Positions 11,801 through 23,500 of a stretch of DNA of 64,000 bases are shown here, one piece after another; the first letter of the stretch is position 1; every line of letters starts with the position of its first letter. The position numbers were made by a program, and so were the translations under genes. Location of the stretch: assembly GCA_013396995.1 (NCBI GenBank), contig VWZP01005667.1:702107-766106 (forward strand), in the 5' to 3' direction. The notes under the pieces were generated by a model. That model was not told where the DNA came from and made no database searches. It was given only the letters and a program-made list of their open reading frames with translations. The stretch comes from Dicaeum eximium (taxonomy: Eukaryota > Chordata > Aves > Passeriformes > Dicaeidae).

Positions 11801-11949
11801 ACAGACCAGCAGGAGTCATGTTCATTTACCCTCAAGGGCTAAAGGTCTGGTGTCGTCTTGATAATTTCTGAATTTCTACAAGCCTGCTAGGTTTTATTCC
11901 CAAGAGAAACATCACTTTCTCAAAGAGAGATTTTGTAAAATATCTCTCT
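8854..11949. other. Intergenic sequence with simple A-rich runs
   Basis: No gene recognised. It contains A/C-rich simple sequence at about 9375-9452 and a poly(A) run near 9888-9904. Open frames such as 9617-10186 have no supporting features. Confidence 0.5.
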
Positions 11950-12270
11950 AAGCTGTGTCCTGCTCAGGGACACAGCTGGTGTTTTCTATTCTGTTCCCAT
12001 AATGTGGGAGATATGGGGTTTTCTCTAACCAATGGTAAGAGGGAGCTGGTTTTGGTTACCAGCCCATGAATTTAGCATGACAAGGGGCATTCTTGTGCTA
12101 AGCACTAAGAAGAGAGAAGAATTGTACTAAGATTGCACCAAATCTTTGTAAAGAAGCATTGCAGGCTGCACTGTATGAGGCATTAAGCCTCAAGCCTGGA
12201 ACATAGAGCTGATCATGAATAAACCATCTTAAACCTTCTGATACATGGAGTCCAAGTCCTTATGCACAGG
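11950..12270 (+). mobile_element. Possible solo LTR (tentative)
   Basis: The stretch has the composition of an LTR: a moderately T-rich lead, then tgatcatgaataaaccatctt with AATAAA at 12218-12223 shortly before a terminal part. I did not find clear TG...CA ends with target-site duplications, so the boundaries are approximate and the call is weak. It may be unique sequence. Confidence 0.25.
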
Positions 12271-13422
12271 GGAAAGAGCCACCATCACTGGAAACTCCTC
12301 GTGCAGAGAACCACAACTCTGAAAGGTGGAAGAACCAGCAATAGTCTGGCAGAGGAAATCCCCAAATCCTGACTGTGGTGTGCTGCAGTCAGCAGCTCAG
12401 CCCTGCACTTGGCCAAGTGCCACAGGGCACAGCCTGGGGCAGGGTGTGGGCAGCTGCAGAAGGTCCAGGAGAGGACAAACACTCACTTAGGGCTGTCCCA
12501 GCCGTGCTCCAGCCTTGGGCTGTGCTGCAAAAAGAACAGCTGGAGTTCTTAGCTGAGGGGCCAGACCTTGCCATGGCTTCTGGGGGAGTCTCTGTGGATC
12601 TTCTCTGGAGGGACATGGACCACTGGTGCCTGCAGGGGAGGAACCCCAGCCCAGCTGGGATCTCTGCTGGGAAACTCCTCTTACCTGCTGCTTTGAGCAG
12701 TGTCATGATCTCTGGGAAGGCTCCACAGGAGAGGCACTGAAATCTTCCTCCTCAGATGTCACAGATGAGCTGTTCTAGCTGTCAGTCAGGAGAAAGCACC
12801 CTGATTAAAATCTTCAGTGTCTTTGATGAGCATCCATCACTGGCACCTGCCTGTCCTTCTGCAGGAGGAGACACCAACATCAGCAGCACACACAGATGTA
12901 CAGCTGCTCCAAATTTTAACAAATGTAACCAGGCAGTGCTCTAACAGGCACTAGTTTACAGAAATTTTTTTTGTGTGTCAGAAATTTAAATCACTCAAAA
13001 TGCCACAACTAGATCCTATTAGATCCTATCCTATCCTATTGGATAATCTGGCTGTATTTTAATTAAACATTAATTTATCCAATTTATACAATTCAAGCAC
13101 AGGAAAGTTCAGAACTGTGGATTTAACGTGTGGTGCTGCAGGATTCATTTTTCAAGTCACCTAAGTGTTGGTACCAACTAGAGTCACAAAGCAGCTACCA
13201 CTGTCCCAGGAAACTGCTGGGGAAATTGCATTTATCTACTAATAGATCTTTGGGTTTTGGGGAAGCAGAATGTAAGTCAACATTAAAGAGAGATGTAATA
13301 CAGAAGAAGGATTGCTCCAGAGGCTCAATTTTTCACAATAATTTGTCACCCATTGCCTGCTGTGAGCAGTCTGTATAGTTGTGAGATTTTGACATAGTAA
13401 GTAGTTGGTGATAGTTTAAGAT
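12271..13422. other. Intergenic sequence
   Basis: No gene recognised. A short cluster of ccta(t)-type repeats lies around 13012-13040. The chance frame 12375-12740 has no family features. Confidence 0.5.
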
Positions 13423-14010
13423 AGTTATACGTTTTTTGTTATAAGATAATATATAATTTTTAAATTTAATGGATTGTTGTTATAAAGTTTATTTTGTTTT
13501 TTAAAAAACTTATTATTTTTATTTATTTATATTGTAATGCCAATATTTTAAATTAATAGGTTGTTATTATAAGTATCTATATATTTTAATGATAATATTT
13601 AAATTTTAATTTATTTTATATAATTTTATTTCTACATTATATATTTTTATTATTTTACCAATATAGTTTTTATTTAAGGTATATTTTAATTTATAATTAT
13701 AAAAGTATAAGTTTATGGTTAATTTAATGTGTTTGTATATTTTATTTTTGTATTAATTTAAGTTTTTTTTTTTTTTTTTAAAAAACTGCTATTCTCTTGG
13801 TGTCACCACCCCAAAGCCACCAGAGTTTTTTGGCCTTTGTCACCACTAGACACTTACCCACTTGCCAGGCCCCTCCATAGACTCTCAGAGCTGTGGCCCA
13901 GGATGGGCTCAGGGAACCTTTTGTGGGGTTGGAAAGGGTGGAGTGAATCCCAGTGAATCCCTGGGACACGCTGTGCCGGTCCTGAGACAGACAGACAGAA
14001 ACCCTGCTGC
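13423..14010. repeat. AT-rich block, first copy of a duplicated segment
   Basis: About 370 bases of extremely AT-rich sequence with a T17 A6 run, followed by about 220 bases of ordinary sequence that ends accctgctgc. The same segment occurs again immediately after the N at 14011. The AT-rich part has no recognisable repeat family. Confidence 0.9.
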
Positions 14011-14011
14011 N
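14011..14011. other. Single N, probable assembly join
   Basis: A lone ambiguous base exactly between two nearly identical copies of a 586-589-base segment. This is what a forced overlap or gap-closing join leaves behind. Confidence 0.8.
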
Positions 14012-14596
14012 AGTTATACGTTTTTTGTTATAAGATAATATATAATTTTTAAATTTAATGGATTGTTGTTATAAAGTTTATTTTGTTTTTTAAAAAACTT
14101 ATTATTTTTATTTATTTATATTGTAATGCCAATATTTTAAATTAATAGGTTGTTATTATAAGTATCTATATATTTTAATGATAATATTTAAATTTTAATT
14201 TATTTTATATAATTTTATTTCTACATTATATATTTTTATTATTTTACCAATATAGTTTTTATTTAAGGTATATTTTAATTTATAATTATAAAAGTATAAG
14301 TTTATGGTTAATTTAATGTGTTTGTATATTTTATTTTTGTATTAATTTAAGTTTTTTTTTTTTTTATTAAACTGCTATTCTCTTGGTGTCACCACCCCAG
14401 AGCCACCAGAGTTTTTTGGCCTTTGTCACCACTAGACACTTACCCACTTGCCAGGCCCCTCCATAGACTCTCAGAGCTGTGGCCCAGGATGGGCTCAGGG
14501 AACCTTTTGTGGGGTTGGAAAGGGTGGAGTGAATCCCAGTGAATCCCTGGGACACGCTGTGCTGGTCCTGAGACAGACAGACAGAAACCCTGCTGC
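14012..14596. repeat. AT-rich block, second copy
   Basis: This copy repeats 13423-14010. The differences I see are the T run (T14 with an ATT interruption instead of T17 A6), ccccag for ccccaa and gtgctgg for gtgccgg. Near-identity together with the N at the boundary suggests two reads or haplotypes of one locus. Confidence 0.9.
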
Positions 14597-17431
14597 TGCC
14601 ACCCACCCTCCACAGACACCTACAAACCCTCCTGCTGTCAGCAGAACCTGGGATTTAGGACAGTCTTAACCAAATTTTTTCAGCGTGTAGCTCATGCACT
14701 TGGCAGTTCATTAAAGATGTTCTGGTGTGGTTCTTTAATCAGCAAGTGTGCCTCATTGCATTGATTGTCTGTCCTGTATAGATCTAAAATCCCTCACCTG
14801 AAGCCTCTCCATCTCCATGTGGTTATGGGATTGCAGCATCCCTGCACAGCTGGGAGGGAATGGCACATCACATGGATGTTTTCTGACAGCTCAGAGCACA
14901 GGTTTCGGTTTGTGCAAAAGCAAACAAGCAGAAGACCTGAGACTTACAGAAAAAAAGAGGGAGAGACAAAACAGATAATAGCAACTTCATAGTTAAAAAT
15001 TTTTAAAAAAGCATTTTTTTTAATACATGCATCTCCATAAACAACATTATCACTGGAACAATCCCCATCTGCCAATCACACCTGCAGGTATATTTGATCT
15101 CCCCATCACAGGTTTCCTCCCCAGCTTTTCAGATACTCCAGGTTTTTCGAGGGAAGAATAAAGTGCAATGACATCTGTGGCTCTCTGGGATGTGTGTGTG
15201 TGTGTTCACGTGCACAGATGTGTGCTCACATCTGTCTCTCTCTGTCCTTGTGCTTCACCTGCACAAAGCTTGGTGCTCTTTTGTGTGCCTTTTCCTAGGA
15301 AACAGCCTCTGACGCCTGTTCCACCCCTGAAATACAGACACAGCCAAGTGCAGTTGTTGGCATGTAGCTCTCCTGATGATACTGTGACACAGGGGGAAAG
15401 CCATCCAAGAGACATCTGCTCCTTTATCACATGATGGGCTCTGCTTTTGGAATGCACAATTCCTCTGCCACAGCATCAGACACCCTTCAGGAGCTCAGAG
15501 TTAAACGGTATTTCTGAAGGGCTGATTGTGGTTTGCTTTTCTTCCTTGAACATGTTTCTTCTTTGGAATTTGTGTCTCTCCAGGGCCCTCATGGCTCCAA
15601 CAGCTTGGATGCTGACTGGGAAGAGCAGCAGGCACCCTCCAAACCAGTGATGAACTCTTCATGGGGCTCTCCAGAAGAAAGGCTGTAAGGATTGATACGA
15701 GTGTCTGCAGAGAAAACAAGAGCCACACTGTTCATGGTGCTTACTCACACATCACCTAACATTTACATCTTTAAATTATCACCCAGATGAAAACTATTGC
15801 AGAGTCCCAGTTATTCAGACAATAAAGAGCCGTGCTGAGCTGGGATGCCTTGAGACTCCTGAGCACTGAACAATGTCACCTCCCAAATGCCACAGCCTCG
15901 GGGTAGCCGCTCTTACCTTCATCAAGCACAGGAGGGGAGGAGCTGACATCTCCTCAAGGCACAGTCTGTGAGGCACACACGGGTCCCCAAAGCCACCACG
16001 GCTGATCCCATGGGTGCCATGCCCCACCTGGCTGTGGGGGGCAACATGGAACAGATGAGCAGCTCAGCTCCAGAAACCAGGCTGCCCAGCCATGGGGGTT
16101 TGTGCCCCAACACCAGGGCCAGCCTTGCTTCTGATGTCAGGCAGGGAAGGCTGCAAGCCCCTGCAGCTCAGGAAGGTGCCAGCTGTGACCCGGGCTGCCC
16201 CCAGAGCAGATTCCCAGTTCCAGTCCAGGGGAGGTCTGTTTTTTGGGGCAGAGCCTCTGCGTGTGTGCTGTCCCATGGCAGCCTGCCTGCACAGCTCCAT
16301 CTGCTCTGGGAAACAAAGCAGCCAGCACATCCCAGCCTCCAAACATTTCCAAGGAATTATCTTCACTTCTTCGGTCCAAATCAAAGCAAAACACTACCAG
16401 GGACACTGTGTGTAAGACAAAACCATACCTGAGCTGGGATTTGAGGACTCACACAAAGCTTCCAGCAGGTGTTCCCACAAGGCAGCCCCAGGCAGGGCTT
16501 CTGGAGCCACCACCACAGTCAATGGTTACATCTCAGGAGAAGCAAAGGAGCTGTAGGAACAACCTGACTTTGGTTAAGTTTCAGAGAACTAAATCAGTTC
16601 TTCAAATTCACATAGTTAAAAAATAATGTAATTTTTAACAGTTGTTCCTGAAAGGGAACAATTTGAAGAGGGAGAATAGTCTATCACTGCTTCCACATTT
16701 CACAAGTTTTGAGGTTAGGAGTGTTGGGACATCTGACACTAATTCCTGTGATCAAGCAGCTGTGGGCCATACTTCAAGTATAGGTCCTTATCCTTCTTTT
16801 TTGTTGTTGGTTTGTTTTTTTGGTCAGGACATATTTTAACTGGGGACAGATGAAGGAAAGAGAGGGCATGTTCACTTACTTATTTTCTGATAGACCATTG
16901 GAAAAAAAAAATGAAGAATGATTAAACCAACAAACTTTCTTTAATAAATTAATAGCAGCATCACAAAACCCTGATGTGAATGACCCAAAGAAAGTTGGGC
17001 ACGTGACAGTATTTAAGCATTCAGAGAAATGTTCTCCCCCCTGGCTGGGAGGAAGGCAGGCGCTGTAAGGCAGTCCCCTTGGCTCTTCATCCAAACAAGA
17101 GATGGACAGCAGAACGGGTCCAGCTGAGGTTGGCATATTTACAGTTCTGGCGCTGAATTTTTTTAAAAACACTTATAAAAATTCTGAAAATTCTCTGTTC
17201 GATTCTCATTATTTACATCCAAATATAGCAGATTCCCTTTTTGCCCATACAACAGAACTGGCAAGGGTGGGACATGAAGGCTCCCATGCAAAGACAATGC
17301 CTGTGTGGACACTTACACTGAGCTCCAGGTGGAAAATGAGCTATTCACACAACCTACACGTGCTAGAAGCTACTGTGATTCAGCTTATTGCTAAATGCTT
17401 TCAAAGTCTGTGGTTGGTTCTTAGATATATA
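14597..17431. other. Intergenic sequence downstream of HTR2C
   Basis: No gene recognised. A short (tg)n run lies at 15191-15204. Frames such as 15968-16432 lack family features. Part could be 3' UTR if HTR2C has a long one. Confidence 0.45.
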
Positions 17432-17465
17432 TATATGTGTGTGTATATATATACACACACATATA
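17432..17465. repeat. Palindromic TA/TG/CA microsatellite
   Basis: Alternating purine-pyrimidine sequence built as TA, TG, TA, CA, TA blocks. The 34 bases are a perfect palindrome centred between 17448 and 17449, flanked by further (at)n. Confidence 0.9.
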
Positions 17466-19697
17466 CGTGTTTGGGAGAGATGTGCTATAAATTCACCCAA
17501 AGGGGGAAAAAAAGTTTAAAAGAATTAAAATGCACTGTGATTTTTCTGATTTTTCTCTACTGTTTGAGATAATAAAATCTGACTCGGGGTAAAGGGCAGT
17601 CACTGAAGGTGCAAGTTTGTGTCTCTGGCCAGTGGTTCTCCTACTGATTACCTGACCTTTTTGGAGAGGCAAGTGGATCCCCAGGCATTCAAGCCCATGG
17701 TGGTATCTGCAGGCTGGCAGATGGAGCAGCTCTGCTGCTTTCTGCAAGCAGAGAGCTGCACTCTGCACTGGGGTACCTCATCTGCCTGCAGGGAAGTGCT
17801 ATGACTTATCCCAGGAGGGAATGAGGGAGAAAAGATGATCAACTTCAGTGCATCATTCTGGGATCAACCCAGCAGCAGATACAACCCAGATGTTGTGTTT
17901 TAGTTGTGGCCTCAGCAAGGTTGTGGCTGCACACAGCTGTGCAACAGCACAACACCACCTCAAGCACTGGCAGAATTTTCCAGTTCTTCTACAAGTTAAT
18001 TTTAATGGAGCGAACACAGCAAGGTGAGAGTACAAGCAATTCATGTAAATAAAATGTGATTTAGCCATGCCTAGTGTAAGCTTCTCTGTTCTGACAATTA
18101 TCTTTGCCAGAGGCTGTCAGTGATGCTAAATGCATCCATGTTAGATGGGCACTGCAGCATCTGTGTAGTAGTTAGTGAAGATATAAAAACCTGATGGGTG
18201 ATATCTGGCATTAGACAATACTCCACATAAGGAAATCTGCATGAGAGGCATCACCCCAGAGGCACACTGCCAGAAAGACACAGTGCCTCGGAGGGTTTGT
18301 GTACACAGCAATGCAGAGGAAAATTAATTCAAATTATACATGGTGTGTATTAAAAGCAGATTACTTAAAATGCATTCAATCCCAATGTGGATGCTTTCAT
18401 TAAAGATGTAAGTGGTGTTAATATTATATACTCTAATTTACTTTGGGAGTAAAATGGAATAAATCAAATTTAAAAGTTACTCCAGATTCATACTCCATGC
18501 AGACCTGCTCCAGGTCTGCTTCCCTGCTGTCCCTGGTCACCATTTGCATCAGAACCGTGTCACCAGCAAATGATTCCAACCACAGGCTCTGCCCACCCCC
18601 TCCTGAGACAGGAGCAGGGACTCTGGCTCACGGAGCATTCCCCAGGGAGGCACATCCTGCTCCTCACAGCTTGGCCCTGGCCAGCAGCACTCACAGAGAG
18701 CCTCCTGCTCTGCCACCAGAGCTGGGCTGGGAAACAACAGCAAGTGCTAAACCAGCTAAAGAACAACAAGATGTCAGGAGTGAGAGGAGCAGGGATTTGG
18801 GCTCTTCCAAAGGCAGAGTGCTGTTCCTCAGACAGGCCCAGGCCCCTGATCCTGCAGCAATGATCACTGAGGACAGCCTGCTCCATCCCAGAGCTGATGG
18901 TCACCTGCAGGACCAGAGCAGGGCTTTTAATGAACCCCAGGCCTTCCATTTACTGAGTGCTTGAAATAGATAACGGGGGATCTCACACTTCTTCTCCAGG
19001 TCTGAAAGTGATCCCAGCCAGGACTGCAAAACCACATCCCCTGCCTTTCTTAGGGGAGCCAGAGCCTCCTGAGGAAGGGAAAGAAAGCAGCAGGATTGGA
19101 GAGGGAGCTGGGATCTAACAAAGGTCCCTTCAAGTGCAGGACTGACCCAGTATGGCCACTACACAGGACATGTCTGGCCAGGTGCCTGCAGAGCCACTAC
19201 ACTCTTGTGATGTCTCTCTGCCAGGTTTCTGTAAAGTCTTTACACGGCACAAATAGGGGTGAGGATTTAAAGTATATATTTACTGTCAACTTGAAAAAGA
19301 AAGTTATACTGACCAAGTCTAATAGCATGTATTTGATATATAACTATTAACGTGCCATTCTGGACTCCAGCAAATTCCACCTGAGATAAATATTCAGCAT
19401 TTTTGTTCATGCACTGGAAGAAGAATTCAAACATTTTGTCCATGACATATGCAAAGTAACTAATAGTCTGATCTAGTATTAACAGTAAATATAGAACCTT
19501 AAACTTCACTGCAGTATATTAATATATATTATTTTAAGTACTGGACTGGAAAGACAACTCTTTTTTTCTCTTTAAAAAAAAATGGAAAGCTTTGTTCAGA
19601 ATGCAATATTTACATTGTTCTTGGACCGACACTTACATTTTTACACGATATATTTTGGCTACAGACACACCGTAGCAAATGTCTGTGAGAGTCACTT
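17466..19697 (-). other. HTR2C: HTR2C 3' UTR and downstream sequence
   Basis: The 3' UTR starts after the TAA at 19698-19700. I find no minus-strand AATAAA in this interval. A variant ATTAAA lies at 18926-18931, about 770 bases after the stop, and another near 18000, so the 3' end cannot be fixed. No other gene was seen. Confidence 0.5.
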
Positions 19698-20530
19698 TTA
19701 CACACAGCTCACTCGTTCACTTACAACATTACAGCTGTTTATGGAGAGCTCTGAAGTCCCTGGTTGCATCTCAAGGCCCTCCTCAGCTTCATCTAGTTCC
19801 ATGCTGTTGAATTCATTGCCATTTCGGTAACTAGTCAGAGTCAGGTCTTTCCCATATAAAGCTGTAGAAGCCACGTTCAGACACTGATTCTGCCGCAGTG
19901 CTGACTTTTTCCCGGGCTTGTAGTGGCAGCGGATGTAGTTGGAGAAAGCCCTGCGGTAGGTTTTGTTGAAGAGGGTGTACACCAGGGGGTTGACCCCGGA
20001 GCACACGTACCCCACCCAAACAAACACGTCCAGCAGCTCACTCAGCAGGTCCTTATCGCAGGCTTCCTTGCAGAGGACAGACATGACGTTGGTGATGAAA
20101 AACGGGCACCACATGATGAGGAACAAAAAGAAGACGATGCCCAGGACCTTGGAGGCTCTTCGCTCGTTGTTGATGGACTGCATGGTTCCTTTCCGGAAAA
20201 GCACCGCCTCCTTATTTACAGGGGAGTTCAAGTGGGATGCCCCCTCGTGATTGTGGAGCATCGAAACGTTCTCTGCGTTGTTTTCCTTCTTGAGGCAGTT
20301 CACGCTGCTCCTCCTCTGCTTGGGCACCTCTCCGCACATGAACACCGTGGCCTGTCTCTGCAGCACCTGGACAGTCAGGCAATACGTGATCACCATGATG
20401 ATGAGGGGGATGAAGAAAGCCATGAAGGATCCGATGAGGACGAAGTTCTCGTCGTTGAGGACGCAGGTGCCATTTACAAACACCCGGGAGTCGTCCTGCA
20501 AACCGATGACCGGGATAGGCATAGAGATCC
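19698..20530 (-). CDS. HTR2C: HTR2C coding exon 3: TM4 end to C-terminus
   Basis: This last coding exon encodes residues 196-472 of a class A serotonin receptor that couples to Gq/11 and phospholipase C in neurons. It holds the ECL2 Cys218 that pairs with Cys139, TM5 (about 225-249), a divergent third loop (about 250-310), TM6 with W336, F339 and F340 (6.48, 6.51, 6.52), TM7 with NPLVY at 376-380, and a tail ending SCV, a class I PDZ ligand. Human HTR2C ends SSV and HTR2A ends SCV. The acceptor is ctttccctag on the minus strand, and the first two bases complete a Gly codon. GTMQSINNERRASKVLGIVF, NPLVYTLFNKTYRRAFSNY and the VVSER end fit HTR2C best. The long antisense frame at 19923-20534 is a shadow. 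Confidence 0.95.
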
Positions 20531-23500
20531 CTAGGGAAAGGGAACCACAAAGGAGACAGTTACCTGGGCAGACAGGGCTCCAGAGAGAGAGCACAGACAG
20601 TGCAGGTCCTGCACGCATCCAGCCCGCTGCCTAAAGCTGTTTGGAAGAGAAGTTGCTGCTTCCAGGTGAAATGGAAAACATTCAGCAAGTCTCCTGTGAG
20701 CACAGCCCCAGGGTATGACACCCTCCTCCAGGAACAGCACCGGCTTTGCTGTGCTCCACAGCTGACTCAGTGAATGCAGCCTAACTCCTGTCTTTCCAGC
20801 ATTAATTGGAATTTGGGGATGTAGGAAAGGCAGTCACCACTGTGCTCTGTTCCAGCTCCACTCCATACCTGCCAGTCTGGGGGGGCAGGGTTTGAAATCA
20901 CTCACATAGGGTAGAAAGGAGCAAATGTTAAAGAGAAAAATTTTCAAAATATGAAAGCACTACATCTATGAAGATTCCAAAGCAAGATTCTTACAGTAAT
21001 TTAAATAATCCTGACAGAAAAATAGCCACTTTTGCCATGGCCTCACAGACACATGGAAGCAAAGTTCTGGATCTCAGGGCCGTTGTAGACAATCTCAGTG
21101 CAAACAGAAAGTGGTCTCTGCAAGACATCACTCAAATATTTTTCATACATACTGAGATCCAAACTTCATCCCTTGATCTGTGAAGCTCAGTCCCACATCA
21201 CAACAGACCCAAAACCTTCCAGAAACAACAACTTATTTTGGAATACCACAATCTGTGTGTAGAAAAACACATGGTGGGCCAGATCTAGTTAAAGCATCAG
21301 GTTCATCAGGTCCTGTCTTCTGTCTTTGGCAAGTACCAGAGGTTTAGGGCCATGGTACAAAATGGGGCAGCTGTAAGCATTATACCTTAGAAAATTCCAA
21401 AGCAAGAATTTGCATCCAGACCTCGTTTTTAAAATAACCTTTGAGAGATTTATCTTCATGATAAATCTTACGAATCCTTCATCTCATTTCTAACTCCACA
21501 ATACTCAGTGGCATTCAGTTCTCAACCTCTCTGTTTTTCATCTGAACAAAGTGTTTCTTGCTCATTTAAATTTGCTGCCTGATAATTTCCTTTGACTCCC
21601 CTCAGTACATCCACTGTGAGAAGCAGTGAATAATCACTATCTGGTCACCTTTTCCACCTTCTTAGTGATTTTATAGACCTGTTGTCATCTCTCCTGTCTG
21701 ACATCTCTTCTGGAGCTGAAGAATGCCATTCTATTCACTCTCTCTCCTCATGCCAAACTCATTCTGTGGCTTTGATTATCATTCTTTATGGGGACTCTGA
21801 ATTTCTAAGCAGGAAGAATTACATGCTAAAGAGATTAACCAGGGCATTTTTACCACTCCAGCTAAGTGCTTTTCAGGATTCTGGGGAATTCATCTGCAAT
21901 TTGTCATTACCAGAGAATTACCATTTGGCACTAATCAAGTGACGGAATTTCTTCTGAAAATTAAGGATTATAAATGCCTTCTGTGACTGTAGCATGTGTT
22001 TTCCTATCTCAAGTACTAGTTCCAGGATTTGCTCTTCTTTCCCTCTACATGCCAATGCTCATCTGTTTACCTTTGGCAAGGCAGCTGCCTCCTTTTTGGT
22101 GTGTTTGTTACCTGTCATCTTGCTTGTGCCAATTCCTTGCCACTGCAATAACCTTCACCCCATAAATCCATCATTAAAGACATTATCCTAATGCCTTGGC
22201 TCCATCAGATCACAGACAGCTGGGAAATAGTGGAAGTTAGACTGAGCACTCTTTACACAAAGAAGAAATCTGAATTAGGTCAATGGCATTACACTGGGAT
22301 TATATTTGCATGTATAATTTTATGCTTTAGTGCCCTCTATAACGCCTACCCTTTGAAATAAAACTCCAAAATGAATGAAAGTTCATTCATGAAGTAGTAA
22401 TCATTTAAGTTGGTGTTATTGCTTTAGCCAAGGGAAATGAGATGAGATTTCAGGGTATCTTCACACATAAACTGACATTTGTGTGACACACATAAAGTAC
22501 ATTTGGGAAGAATAACCTCATTCTGGGATATGATGGATAAACAAATCAAGAGCACTGATGGCAGCCTAAAACTCTGCATGAGCATGAGATAGCTCAGCAT
22601 TAATGACAGGGAATGAGGGGGTAGCTGCTCTAATGGAAAAGTGTCCCTCACCTCTCACATAACAAAGTGAGATTTCAGACTGGGAATGCACAGAAGAAAG
22701 AGAGCACTAAGTCTTTATTTGCAGTTTCTTCCAGTCTGGGAAAATTCCATCATTAACAGCAGTAGGAAGAAAGCTGCCCTCAGATAAGCTGGCCACATGC
22801 TTTGATGGAGCTGTCAGCTGGATCCAGGACATACCCTCATCTCAAATGCCTTCTCTCACCTCACACCTCTCCTTTGAAACTCCTTCTTTAATATATGATT
22901 TATCACCAATCCACTGCACAAGAGTCTGAAAGGGAACTAATTCTGTAGATACCTTGGGCAACAGGGACTGACTCACAGTGAGGAGTGTGAAAGATCTCAG
23001 ACACCTCAGAGGGGCTTCCTTCATGGGGGTTACTGCAAAATCGCTGCTGCCACAATCCCAAATGCCCTAATATGCATTCAGACACGGCCCACAGCCTGGC
23101 CCTTGCTTCAGCAGGGGTGCCTTGGCCACTGCTGAGCACTCCCAAGGCTCCTGGATGTGGGTGAGCGTGGATGCCTGCCTGAGTTCTGCACTGTGAACAA
23201 GTACAGAGAAGGCATTCAGCTCCACTCGACTCAGGCAATCCACAGCACTAACAATGCAGTTTTACCTGTCCATAATTGAAGAACTGGGGCCAGTTGGTCA
23301 GAGAACACCAATCTCCCCAGAGCTGTGCAAGGAGGGTGAGTGTCAGATCAGGCAAGAGGCTCTGCAGCTGACTGCTGTGCACAGCCTTTCCTCAGTGCAG
23401 CTCTCTGAGCCCACTGCAGAGCCTTTCCTGAGCTTCTCCCTGATACACTCTTCGTCAACAAACATCAGGCTGACTTAGAGAGCTGCGGCCTCCAGCCTCA

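Noticed and set aside
19923..20534. 203-codon frame on the plus strand
   Set aside because: It lies exactly antisense to the well-supported last HTR2C exon, is highly charged and low in hydrophobic segments, and has no independent evidence.
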